64,000 nucleotides of DNA. Origin: Corynebacterium terpenotabidum Y-11 (lineage in GTDB: Bacteria; Actinomycetota; Actinomycetes; Mycobacteriales; Mycobacteriaceae). Numbering within the stretch: the first letter of the stretch is position 1; every line of letters begins with the position of its first letter. Of the stretch, positions 12,789 through 20,399 are shown piece after piece. The translations under genes and the position numbers were made by a program. The DNA is taken from assembly GCF_000418365.1 (NCBI RefSeq), contig NC_021663.1, positions 1 to 64,000 on the forward strand, given 5' to 3'. Below the pieces are notes generated by a model. That model saw only the letters and a program-made list of their open reading frames with translations, had not been told where the DNA came from and did not search any database.

Positions 12789-13585
12789 TCTCCCTGACTG
12801 ATGTCTCCCACGTCTACGAGACAGATGCCGGTGACGCTGTCGAGGCGCTGAGCGATGTGACTCTGTCGATCGCCGATGCCGAAATCGTGTGTCTTGTCGG
12901 CCCGTCCGGGTGCGGTAAGTCCACCTTGCTTCGGATTCTCGCTGGCTTCCTGCCGGCGAGTTCCGGGGAGATTCTCGTCGGTGGTGCTCCAGTGGCCGGT
13001 GCGGACCCGGACCGAGGTGTGGTCTTCCAGCAGCCGACCCTGTTCCCCTGGTACACGGTGCGGGAGAATGTCCGTCTCAGCTACCGCTATTCCGGGGACG
13101 AGGAGCAGAAGGTCGCGGCTGATGAACTGATTGAGTTGGTCGGTCTCGATGATGCGGTGGACCGTCTTCCCCACGAGTTGTCCGGAGGTATGCAGCAGCG
13201 GACGCAGATTGCCCGTGTTCTCGCCGCCGGGCCCTCCTATGTGCTGATGGACGAGCCGTTCGGTGCGCTGGACCCGTTCACCCGCGAGCAGCTCCAGGCT
13301 GAACTGCTCCGGGTCTGGGGCCGTGACCGACCGACGATCGTCTTCGTCACGCACAGTGTCGAGGAGGCGTTGCTGATCGGTCATCGCGTCGTGGTGATGG
13401 CAGCTCGACCCGGTCGAGTGATCGAGGACGTGCGGGTTCCGGAGCATCTCCGGGTGTCCGCCGAGGGTGTTTCACGTGAAACGGTTCAAGCTGATCTGCG
13501 TGCAGCCACGGCCGACCCGGACTTCGTGGCCCTGCGGCACCAGGTCACGGAAGCCATCAATGCCGCGCATGTCGTCGGCGCCTAG
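12785..13585 (+). CDS. ssuB: Sulfonate ABC transporter ATP-binding protein
   Basis: This 266-residue ATPase powers the SsuABC importer. Walker A GPSGCGKST lies at residues 39-47, the Q-loop in VVFQQPTLFPW, the ABC signature is LSGGMQQR, Walker B is VLMDEPFGALD, and the switch His is in FVTHSVEEAL. The ATG overlaps the ssuA stop (ATGA), completing a D-C-A-B operon in which every junction overlaps. The 3' third carries a parS site, in codons for GVSRET near residue 229. The stop overlaps that of the convergent HNH gene by 4 bases. Confidence 0.94.
   Translation: MISLTDVSHVYETDAGDAVEALSDVTLSIADAEIVCLVGPSGCGKSTLLRILAGFLPASSGEILVGGAPVAGADPDRGVVFQQPTLFPWYTVRENVRLSYRYSGDEEQKVAADELIELVGLDDAVDRLPHELSGGMQQRTQIARVLAAGPSYVLMDEPFGALDPFTREQLQAELLRVWGRDRPTIVFVTHSVEEALLIGHRVVVMAARPGRVIEDVRVPEHLRVSAEGVSRETVQADLRAATADPDFVALRHQVTEAINAAHVVGA
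13468..13483. promoter_or_regulatory. parS site inside ssuB
   Basis: TGTTTCACGTGAAACG matches 15 of 16 bases of the parS consensus TGTTTCACGTGAAACA. It lies within the coding sequence of the transporter ATPase. It is 1.76 kb from the first parS, so the two probably nucleate one ParB cluster. Confidence 0.92.
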
Positions 13586-14985
13586 AACGGGACCTCCCTG
13601 TCTGTGGGGGCAGCGGGAGCGGGGCGGGCCTCTGCGACAGCGGCGGTGACCCGGGCCAGTTCGTCCAGCCGGAGCCGGTTGTGTTCGCGGAGCGTCGAGT
13701 AGCGCCTCGAGGCCCGGCTGCGGAAGGTGGAGCGGGCGTACACCGCCAGGGGACCGGTGGGTTCCGTCATGAGGACGTGGCCGTCATCGATACTTGTCCA
13801 CATTTCGGTTCCTTCGGCAGTGACGGTGACATCAAACCATCCCATGGTCTTCATGAGGTGATGCCGTCGACAGAGGCAGTGGAGGTTCGTGGTCGACGTC
13901 GCTCCGCCGCTCTGGAACCGCATGATGTGGTCGAGGTCGCACTGGTCCGCCGGAACCTCGCAGCCGGGAAAGCGGCAGGTGCCGTCCCTTCCGCGGACGA
14001 AGCTGGCGATCGCCTCGGTCGGTGTGTATGCCTCGGTGGAGGCGTGTCCGGTTACGCGCAGGCTCGTCACCCGGGCCATGAAGTTCTCGGTGGCGATGGC
14101 GCTGAGCCAGGTACCGTCCGAGGTCGCCGCGACCGGTGATTCGGGTTCCCGGTAGATGTTGAGGGTGACGGCGACCTCGGCCGTCCCACGCACCATGTGC
14201 ATCAGTGCATCAGCGCGGGAACAGGCGAGCTTCCGGCAGACGGCATTCAGTACCGCGCACAGTTCCGCCGCTTCGGGATCGGTGAGGACCGCGGTCACGG
14301 TGGTGGTGGGGGAGTCCGGAAAACTCAAGACGTCGACTCGTCGGTGTGCGAGCGAACGGTCGGTCGCCCGCTGGGCGGCGGTCCGTGTGGTGGCCTGCTC
14401 ACCGGGATCGAGCGGGCGGGCCAGCGCATCGTGTTCGGCGATCACCTTCTGGATTCGGTGGTGGAGCGCCCGGACACCGGGCAGGGTCTCCCCGTCGCGC
14501 CGCGGAGTCAGCACGCGGATCAGTGCGTGTTCGATGCTGTGCTCCGGCTCGTCCCCCTCATCCTGGGTAATTCCGTCACAGCACCGGGCCAGCATGGTGA
14601 GGTGGTCCAGGCCGAGCATGCCGTGGGAGAGGTGCACGGCAAGCTGTGGGAACGCGACAAGCAACAGCCCGATATCGCAGTAGGCCGATACCCTGTGCCG
14701 CGGCAGACTGAACCGGGCGGTGAGCGTGGACAGATGCTTCTCGACATCGGCGTCGGGATCGGGCGTGCAATGGCGTGCCAGGACGAGATGGTCCCTGTTC
14801 ATACTGCGCAGAACAAGTGTTGGTGTGTCGGTATCTGTCTCGGAGGCCCAGCGGTGGCGGTCCGGAAGCGGTACCGGGGTGAAGCAGGCACTGATGAGAT
14901 CGAAGGACGGATGCTGGTCAGAGATCGGCGGAGGGGACGGTGGTGGACTTGGTGGTGACGGTGGTGGTGACGGTGGCGCGGTCAT
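13582..14985 (-). CDS. DUF222 / 13E12-repeat protein with C-terminal HNH nuclease domain
   Basis: The 467-residue product has the actinobacterial 13E12-type layout. A helical DUF222 domain (about residues 60-330) includes ALIRVLTPRRDGETLPGVRALHHRI. A C-terminal HNH module shows CRFPGCEVPADQCDLDHIMRFQSGGATS followed by NLHCLCRRHHLMKT, with both Zn-binding Cys pairs and the HNH histidines present. The N-terminus starts with a Pro/Ser run. ATG 14985 is chosen; the open frame continues to 15105, but that extension would run over a predicted McbR operator. The family is multicopy and mobile in actinobacteria, and its function is not established. Confidence 0.83.
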   Translation of the reverse strand: MTAPPSPPPSPPSPPPSPPPISDQHPSFDLISACFTPVPLPDRHRWASETDTDTPTLVLRSMNRDHLVLARHCTPDPDADVEKHLSTLTARFSLPRHRVSAYCDIGLLLVAFPQLAVHLSHGMLGLDHLTMLARCCDGITQDEGDEPEHSIEHALIRVLTPRRDGETLPGVRALHHRIQKVIAEHDALARPLDPGEQATTRTAAQRATDRSLAHRRVDVLSFPDSPTTTVTAVLTDPEAAELCAVLNAVCRKLACSRADALMHMVRGTAEVAVTLNIYREPESPVAATSDGTWLSAIATENFMARVTSLRVTGHASTEAYTPTEAIASFVRGRDGTCRFPGCEVPADQCDLDHIMRFQSGGATSTTNLHCLCRRHHLMKTMGWFDVTVTAEGTEMWTSIDDGHVLMTEPTGPLAVYARSTFRSRASRRYSTLREHNRLRLDELARVTAAVAEARPAPAAPTDREVPF

Positions 14986-15056
14986 GACGGTGAGGTTATC
15001 GGGGACCCGGACGCCGACATCGGCACCTTCGGTATAAATCGAACATCGCCTTACAA

Positions 15057-15072
15057 CAGACCGCTCGGTCTG
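15057..15072. promoter_or_regulatory. Predicted McbR operator, HNH-gene side of divergent region
   Basis: CAGACCGCTCGGTCTG reads CAGAC-N6-GTCTG, and all 16 bases are palindromic. It matches the McbR motif and lies 65 bases behind the second operator that faces the flavin reductase. It is upstream of the chosen HNH gene start, so it may control that gene, the reductase, or both. Confidence 0.72.
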
Positions 15073-15136
15073 CCTAATTTTCACGGCGCGACCTGCGCAG
15101 ATCATGTTCGAAGGGCTGAAACCACTTGCAAAGTCG

Positions 15137-15152
15137 CAGACCGAGTGGTCTA
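15137..15152. promoter_or_regulatory. Predicted McbR operator upstream of the flavin reductase
   Basis: CAGACCGAGTGGTCTA reads CAGAC-N6-GTCTA and ends 9 bases before the ATG at 15162. In that position a bound repressor would cover the promoter -10 or start region. It matches the C. glutamicum McbR consensus apart from the first base. Confidence 0.75.
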
Positions 15153-15161
15153 CTTATCGGC

Positions 15162-15632
15162 ATGACCACAGCACTTCACGCGGCCCCCGCCGCCTCCAAC
15201 ACCGGAAATGTCGCCGACCAGGCCCGACTTCCGCTGGCCGTCCTGGCCGCGGAGGTCAACGGTCGGATGATGTGCGTGGTCATCGACTCCTTCTTCGATG
15301 AGAGTCTTGCGCCCGGGCTGGTCTCCGTCCGTATCCCCACCGACCATCCCTCCTGGGAGGCGCTGCGCACCGCCCCGGTCCTCGGCGTCTCTGTCCTCAA
15401 CCCTCTCCAGACGCTGGCTGCCGGGCAGTTCACCCGGGAGCATCTGCCGGAGAGCCTCACCGCCGCCACGGCCGGTGCCGGTCTTGTCGAGGGGGCATCC
15501 GTCCAGATGACCACCCGGCTCTACCAGGAGTTCGACGCCGGCAGCCACACCGTCGCCCTCCTCCATGTCACCGGACGGGCCACCGGCGAGGTGGCTGAGG
15601 GACAGCGTCCCTATCTTTACCTCGCCGCCTGA
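15162..15632 (+). CDS. Flavin reductase-like domain protein (putative FMN reductase partner of SsuD)
   Basis: The 156-residue protein resembles the flavin-reductase-like split-barrel family that reduces FMN with NAD(P)H for two-component monooxygenases. Supporting segments are LAVLAAEVNGRMMCVVIDSF, APVLGVSVLNPLQTLAAGQFT and the C-terminal HTVALLHVTGRAT. It is slightly short for the family. The ATG at 15162 follows a McbR-type operator, and starts further upstream would lie within or before that operator. The shared operator type ties it to ssuD and the other sulfur genes. Supplying FMNH2 to those monooxygenases is an inference. Confidence 0.78.
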   Translation: MTTALHAAPAASNTGNVADQARLPLAVLAAEVNGRMMCVVIDSFFDESLAPGLVSVRIPTDHPSWEALRTAPVLGVSVLNPLQTLAAGQFTREHLPESLTAATAGAGLVEGASVQMTTRLYQEFDAGSHTVALLHVTGRATGEVAEGQRPYLYLAA

Positions 15633-16516
15633 TCCCCGGCCGCCGCTTCAGCGGCCTCGATCTCGGCGTTAAACTCCCGCTTGCCGGCCTGCCATTCGTC
15701 CTCGATCATGCCGAGCCGCCAGTAGCCGGAAATGGAGACGTCGGACTTCGGGACCCCGTTGTCCACGAAGAGATAACGCCGCAGATCCCGGATCATCTCC
15801 GCCACCCCGTGCACGAACCAGGACGCGCCCTGTTCGGCGGCCAGCCCGGACGCCGTCACGGCGCGGACCAGCTCTGAGCCATGGATCGCGCCGTTCCGGT
15901 GCACTCGGTGGATGCGCACCTGAGCCCCGGATGCAGGGACCGGAATCTCCAGTTCATGGTCGGCGTCCTCCTCCTCGAGGAACACCTCGGCGCTGCTTCC
16001 CGCCGGCAGTGCCTCCACTGCCGCGAGGATCGCCGGGGCAGCTGCCTCGTCACCGGCGAAGATGAACCGGGAGACCTCGGGGGAGGGACGCCATGAGCCG
16101 CCCGGGCCGGCGAAGGCGATCCGGGCCCCGGGTTCCACGGTCGCGGCCCAGGGGCCGGCGAGCCCGGCGTCCCCATGGACGACGAAGTCCACGTCGACGG
16201 TGTTAGCGTCGGCGTCCCACGAACGCAGGGTGTACGTCCGCATCACCGGCCACTGGTCACGGGGCAGGGTTTCGCGCAGAGTAGCCGGATCCACGGTCGG
16301 GTCCTCCCAGGACCAGGACGCCCCGGCCGGCGGGAAGAGCAGCTTGATGTAATGGTCGGTGAACTCCAGGCCCATCCCGGAGACCGGAATAGCAGGTCGG
16401 AGCGTCAGTCGGACCATGCCGCCGGGGATCCGACGGCTGGCGGTGACGGTCGCCAGGTGGGGGACAGGGGGGCGACGGCGGGCAGGGCGTCCGGATTCCG
16501 GTGTAGTCGAGGTCAT
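15617..16516 (-). CDS. Siderophore-interacting protein (FAD-dependent ferric-siderophore reductase)
   Basis: The 299-residue protein fits the SIP/ViuB family, which uses FAD and NAD(P)H to reduce ferric-siderophores in the cytoplasm and release iron. The FAD-binding beta-barrel includes HYIKLLFPP and MRTYTLRSWDADANTVDVDFVVHGD, followed by GPWAATVEPGARIAFAGPGG. The NAD-binding part includes IFAGDEAAAPAILAAVEALP, and the C-terminal SIP helix shows SISGYWRLGMIEDEW. It overlaps the convergent flavin reductase by 16 bases and is divergent from gyrA. No convincing iron box was found before it. Confidence 0.9.
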   Translation of the reverse strand: MTSTTPESGRPARRRPPVPHLATVTASRRIPGGMVRLTLRPAIPVSGMGLEFTDHYIKLLFPPAGASWSWEDPTVDPATLRETLPRDQWPVMRTYTLRSWDADANTVDVDFVVHGDAGLAGPWAATVEPGARIAFAGPGGSWRPSPEVSRFIFAGDEAAAPAILAAVEALPAGSSAEVFLEEEDADHELEIPVPASGAQVRIHRVHRNGAIHGSELVRAVTASGLAAEQGASWFVHGVAEMIRDLRRYLFVDNGVPKSDVSISGYWRLGMIEDEWQAGKREFNAEIEAAEAAAGDQAAR

Positions 16517-16581
16517 AGAGGCCAGGGTAACCCTGATCCATCCTGACGTGCCGTGACCTGCGGTAAAGCTGTCCTCTGACG

Positions 16582-16590
16582 TGCTAGAAT
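16582..16590 (+). promoter_or_regulatory. Extended -10 promoter of gyrA
   Basis: TGCTAGAAT (16582-16590) fits an extended -10 (TGN-TANNNT). It is about 40 bases before the chosen GTG start of gyrA. It overlaps an upstream in-frame ATG at 16589, which argues against that ATG being the start. Confidence 0.55.
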
Positions 16591-16630
16591 GGGCGGGTCA
16601 TATCCAGGCAGCCAGAAGGGATCGCACTAC

Positions 16631-19141
16631 GTGAGCGACGACACCACAGGCGGCGGCGAGACGCTGTTCGACCGCATCACCCCCATCGACCTCACCGAGG
16701 AGATGCGGAACAGCTACATCGACTACGCCATGAGCGTGATCGTGGGACGGGCCCTTCCCGAGGTCCGTGACGGCATGAAGCCGGTCCACCGACGCGTGAT
16801 CTACGCGATGTACGACTCGGGCTTCCGGCCCGACCGCGGCTACGTGAAGTCCGCCAAGCCGGTCGCCGAGACCATGGGTAACTACCACCCCCACGGCGAC
16901 ACGGCCATCTACGACACCCTGGTGCGTATGGCCCAGCCCTGGTCGATGCGCTACCCGCTCGTCGACGGGCAGGGGAACTTCGGTTCCCGCGGCAATGACG
17001 GCCCCGCCGCCATGCGGTACACCGAGTGCCGACTCACTCCGCTGGCCCTCGAGATGGTCCGCGACATCCGTGAGAACACCGTCGACTTCACCCCGAACTA
17101 CGACGGGAAGACGCAGGAACCGACCGTTCTGCCGTCCCGCGTCCCGAACCTGCTCATGAACGGGTCTGGCGGCATCGCCGTCGGTATGGCGACGAATATC
17201 CCGCCGCACAACCTCAATGAGCTGGCGGACGCCATCTTCTGGCTGCTCGCCAACCCGGAGGCGGACGAGGCGTCCGCCCTGGAGGCCTGCATGGCACGGG
17301 TCAAGGGCCCGGACTTCCCGACCGCCGGGCTCATCGTCGGTGACCAGGGCATCCGGGACGCCTACACCACCGGTCGTGGCTCGATCCGCATGCGTGGCCG
17401 CTCCACCATCGAGGAGGACGGCAGCCGACAGACCATCGTCATCACCGAGCTGCCGTACCAGGTCAACCCGGACAACCTCGTCTCCTCGATCGCCGAGCAG
17501 GTCCGCGACGGCAAGATCGCCGGTATCGCCAAGATCGACGACGAATCCTCCGACCGCGTCGGCATGCGCATCGTCGTCACCCTCAAGCGGGACGCCGTGC
17601 CGCGGGTCGTGCTCAACAACCTGTACAAGCACTCCCAGCTGCAGACGAGCTTCGGCGCGAACATGCTCTCCATCGTCGAGGGTGTACCGCGGACCCTGCG
17701 TCTCGATCAGATGCTCACGCTCTACGTGAAGCACCAGATCGAAGTCATCGTCCGGCGGACGCAGTACCGTCTCGACGAGGCGGAGAAGCGCGCACACATC
17801 CTGCGTGGCCTGGTGAAGGCCCTCGACGCCCTCGACGAGGTCATCGCCCTCATCCGCCGGTCCGCCACAGTGGACATCGCTCGGGAAGGCCTCAAAGACC
17901 TCCTCGACATCGACGACATCCAGGCGGACGCCATCCTTGCGATGCAGCTGCGTCGTCTGGCGGCCCTGGAGCGGCAGAAGATCATCGACGAACTGGCGGA
18001 GATCGAGGAGATCATCGCGGACCTGAAGGACATCCTGGCGTCCCCCGAGCGTCAGCGCACCATCGTCCACGACGAGCTCGCCGAGATCGTCGAGAAGTTC
18101 GGCGATGAGCGACGCACCGAAATCGTCGGCGCCACCGGCGAGGTGTCCGAAGAGGACCTCATCGCCCGGGAGAACGTGGTCGTCACGATCACCTCCACCG
18201 GCTACGCGAAGCGGACCAAGGTCGACAGCTACCGGTCGCAGCGTCGTGGTGGCAAGGGCGTGCGCGGTGCGGAACTGAAGCAGGACGACATCGTGCGTCA
18301 CTTCTTCGTCTGCTCCACCCACGACATCATCATGTTCCTCACCAACTTCGGCCGGGTCTACCGGCTGAAGGCCTTCGAACTGCCCGAGGCGTCCCGTACC
18401 GCACGCGGCCAGCACGTCGCCAACCTGCTGGAGTTCCAGCCCGGCGAGCAGATCGCGGAGATCATCCAGATCCAGTCCTTCGAGGACGCCCCCTATCTCG
18501 TCCTCGCCACCCAGCAGGGACGGGTGAAGAAGTCGCGGCTCACCGACTACGACACCGCCCGGTCCGGTGGGCTCATCGCCATCAATCTCAACGAGGGCGA
18601 CAAGCTCATCGGTGCTCAGCTGTGCACCGATGACGACGACCTGCTCCTCGTCTCCGAGGAGGGTCAGGCCCTGCGCTTCACCGCCGACGATGACACGCTG
18701 CGTCCGATGGGCCGTGCCACCGCCGGTGTGAAGGGCATGCGGTTCCGCGGCGATGACCAGCTGCTCTCGCTCACCGTGGTGCGGGAGGATTCCTGCCTCC
18801 TGGTCGCCACCTCCGGCGGCTACGGTAAGCGCACCCCGATGGAGGAGTACCCGGTCAAGGGCCGCGGCACCATGGGTGTGGTCACCTTCAAGTACGACCC
18901 GAAGCGCGGCAAGCTCATCGGTGCCGTCGCGGTCGGCGAGGAGGACGAGATCTTCGCCGTCACCAGCGCCGGCGTCATCATCCGCACCGGTGTCGGCCAG
19001 ATCCGGAAGACCTCGCGGGCCACCATGGGTGTCCGCCTCGTTGACCTGGAGAAGGGCGTCGAACTGCTCGCCATCGACCGGAACGTCGAGGACGAGGGTG
19101 AGGACACCGCCCAGCAGCTCGCTGAGAACGACGACCAGTAG
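16631..19141 (+). CDS. gyrA: DNA gyrase subunit A
   Basis: GyrA is the DNA breakage-rejoining subunit of gyrase. The 836-residue product has the N-terminal EEMRNSYIDYAMSVIVGRALPEVRDG, the catalytic Tyr in AAMRYTECRL (Tyr about 130), the GyrA box QRRGGKGV, and C-terminal beta-pinwheel repeats. The GTG at 16631 follows AGAAGGG (16613-16620); the upstream ATG 16589 falls in the promoter. In the quinolone region the sequence reads HGDTAIYD, with Thr91 at the E. coli Ser83 position and Asp95 at Asp87. The tail is acidic. It is separated from gyrB by nine genes of other function. Confidence 0.97.
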   Translation: MSDDTTGGGETLFDRITPIDLTEEMRNSYIDYAMSVIVGRALPEVRDGMKPVHRRVIYAMYDSGFRPDRGYVKSAKPVAETMGNYHPHGDTAIYDTLVRMAQPWSMRYPLVDGQGNFGSRGNDGPAAMRYTECRLTPLALEMVRDIRENTVDFTPNYDGKTQEPTVLPSRVPNLLMNGSGGIAVGMATNIPPHNLNELADAIFWLLANPEADEASALEACMARVKGPDFPTAGLIVGDQGIRDAYTTGRGSIRMRGRSTIEEDGSRQTIVITELPYQVNPDNLVSSIAEQVRDGKIAGIAKIDDESSDRVGMRIVVTLKRDAVPRVVLNNLYKHSQLQTSFGANMLSIVEGVPRTLRLDQMLTLYVKHQIEVIVRRTQYRLDEAEKRAHILRGLVKALDALDEVIALIRRSATVDIAREGLKDLLDIDDIQADAILAMQLRRLAALERQKIIDELAEIEEIIADLKDILASPERQRTIVHDELAEIVEKFGDERRTEIVGATGEVSEEDLIARENVVVTITSTGYAKRTKVDSYRSQRRGGKGVRGAELKQDDIVRHFFVCSTHDIIMFLTNFGRVYRLKAFELPEASRTARGQHVANLLEFQPGEQIAEIIQIQSFEDAPYLVLATQQGRVKKSRLTDYDTARSGGLIAINLNEGDKLIGAQLCTDDDDLLLVSEEGQALRFTADDDTLRPMGRATAGVKGMRFRGDDQLLSLTVVREDSCLLVATSGGYGKRTPMEEYPVKGRGTMGVVTFKYDPKRGKLIGAVAVGEEDEIFAVTSAGVIIRTGVGQIRKTSRATMGVRLVDLEKGVELLAIDRNVEDEGEDTAQQLAENDDQ

Positions 19142-19152
19142 GGCCGGCCACC

Positions 19153-19665
19153 GTGACTGACGATCGGCGGCAGGTCCGCACCACCCTCACCTCCATCGAC
19201 CCCCGCAGTGCGGCGAGGATCGGGGCGGCGGTGGGTGCGTGCCTGTTCATGGCCTGGATGGTCGCTGCGGTGCTTCTCTACGTCCTGCTCGGTGCGACCG
19301 GGGTGTGGGGCAGGGTGAACAGTCTCGCCGGTGACCTGCTCGGTTCCGACGGGATGAGTGCCGGCATGTTCTTCGGGATCGCTGCAGTCATCGGCGTGCT
19401 CGAGGTCGGGGTGACGGTCCTGTCTGTGCCGTTGGCCGCGGTGCTGTACAACGCGGTGGCGGGCTATGTGGGTGGTCTGCGGATCTCGTTGGGGGAGGGG
19501 ACCGTGGTTGAGGACGCTGACGGCGGCTCCGGCACCTCTGACGCCGTTGACGCCGTTGCCGAGAGCACAGCGCCGGAGACACCGGCCCCGGTCAGTGGTG
19601 CTGGCGCCGCCGGATGGGGCGTGCCAAGCGGGAAGTCGACCGGTGGTGCGCACCGTGCGCGCTGA
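19153..19665 (+). CDS. DUF3566 transmembrane protein
   Basis: This 170-residue membrane protein is the conserved gene downstream of gyrA in actinobacteria (Rv0007 position). Two membrane segments are visible: GACLFMAWMVAAVLLYVLLG (about residues 33-53) and FFGIAAVIGVLEVGVTVLSV (about 74-95). They are followed by a C-terminal stretch rich in Ala, Pro and acidic residues. The N-terminus contains LTSIDPRSAARIG. The GTG at 19153 is 11 bases after gyrA, so cotranscription is likely. The function of the family is unknown; a cell-envelope or division role is only suggested by its neighbours in mycobacteria. Confidence 0.85.
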   Translation: MTDDRRQVRTTLTSIDPRSAARIGAAVGACLFMAWMVAAVLLYVLLGATGVWGRVNSLAGDLLGSDGMSAGMFFGIAAVIGVLEVGVTVLSVPLAAVLYNAVAGYVGGLRISLGEGTVVEDADGGSGTSDAVDAVAESTAPETPAPVSGAGAAGWGVPSGKSTGGAHRAR

Positions 19666-19762
19666 CCGCCCGGCGAATGCCCCGGATACCGGGAAAAAGA
19701 CAGCGTGACCTGTTGGTTTGCGGGTTTCGGTGAGGTGTCTGTATAGTTTCCATTCGTTCGAG

Positions 19763-19839
19763 GGGCCTATAGCTCAGGTGGTTAGAGCGCGTCACTGATA
19801 ATGACGAGGTCGCAGGTTCAAATCCTGCTAGGCCCACCA
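19763..19839 (+). tRNA. tRNA-Ile (anticodon GAT)
   Basis: A complete cloverleaf is seen. The acceptor GGGCCTA pairs with TAGGCCC, the D-arm is GCTCAGGTGGTTAGAGC, the anticodon loop CTGATAA gives anticodon GAT, and the T-arm contains GGTTCAAATCC. The 3' CCA is encoded (19837-19839). It is followed 10 bases later by tRNA-Ala, the ileT-alaT pair conserved after gyrA in actinobacteria. Confidence 0.98.
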
Positions 19840-19849
19840 ACGAACTTTT

Positions 19850-19922
19850 GGGGCTGTAGCTCAATTGGTAGAGCATCTGCTTTGCAAGCAGAAGGTCAGG
19901 GGTTCGATTCCCCTCAGCTCCA
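19850..19922 (+). tRNA. tRNA-Ala (anticodon TGC)
   Basis: The acceptor GGGGCTG pairs with CAGCTCC (one G-U). The anticodon stem-loop TCTGC-TTTGCAA-GCAGA gives anticodon TGC, and the T-arm contains GGTTCGATTCC. The CCA end is not encoded. A weak hairpin (AGGGC ... GCCCT, about 19943-19972) follows and may terminate the tRNA transcript. Confidence 0.98.
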
Positions 19923-20216
19923 CAAGTAAAACAGCAGGTCACAGGGCATTTTCCGGAAACGGGGAGCGCCCTCTACTCGCGTTGTGGTGGCACATTGGTG
20001 GCATCACCGATGGCCCTTCCGGTGCGCACCACTACATCATCCAGGATGTCATCGAACACCTCCTCAGCGCTGTTCGGCGTCATGGATAGTATCGCGGCTT
20101 CGCGGCCCTGCGGCACCGCGTCACGCTGCCGGGAGAACGGCTGGGAGAATGGCCGGGACCAGTGAGAGTCGCGACCGGGACCCGCCGTCTCCGCTTCGAC
20201 ACCTGCGCTCTGAGCC

Positions 20217-20294
20217 CCACAGGGGCCCTTTCCGAGCAGGAATGGGCCGAGTTGAGTAACTCGACCCGCCTGTGCTCGAAAAGGGCCCCTGTGG
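20217..20294. repeat. 78-nt imperfect inverted repeat with a nested hairpin
   Basis: The left arm 20217-20240 (CCACAGGGGCCCTTTCCGAG...) pairs with the right arm 20271-20294 over about 22 of 24 bases. The centre holds a second perfect hairpin, CGAGTT-GAGT-AACTCG. It could be a structured RNA, a strong bidirectional terminator, or a remnant of a small non-autonomous element. Confidence 0.6.
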
Positions 20295-20358
20295 AGCTGT
20301 GCGGCGCGGTCTCCTGCGGGACTCCTCTGCCGGATGAACCAGGCCCCGGAGACGCCAA

Positions 20359-20386
20359 CGCGCCCCCGCCGATGGGCGGGGGCGCG
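20359..20386 (-). terminator. Putative terminator of the GDSL hydrolase gene
   Basis: CGCGCCCCCGCC and GGCGGGGGCGCG form a perfect 12-bp stem with a 4-base loop. It lies 14 bases past the stop of the minus-strand gene at 20400. No T-run follows, so termination is inferred from the stem and position. Confidence 0.5.
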
Positions 20387-20399
20387 ACAGGAGATCAGA

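Larger units (their letters stand above)
19923..20399. other. Gene-poor interval after the tRNA pair
   Basis: No convincing intact gene is seen in these 477 bases. The notable content is a 78-nt hairpin (20217-20294), a GC-rich hairpin near the end of the hydrolase gene (20359-20386), and a short minus-strand coding-like stretch. That stretch runs from about 20083 down to 19973 (beginning MTPNSAEEVFDDILDD). It is protein-like in composition and could be a remnant, but no family is recognised. Confidence 0.5.

Noticed and set aside
16516..16560. Iron box before the siderophore-interacting protein at 15617
   Set aside because: AGGGTAACCCT is palindromic but the half-site spacing does not fit the DtxR consensus.
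16598..18415. 605-codon minus-strand open frame opposite gyrA
   Set aside because: It is a shadow of gyrA codon bias with no recognised domain.
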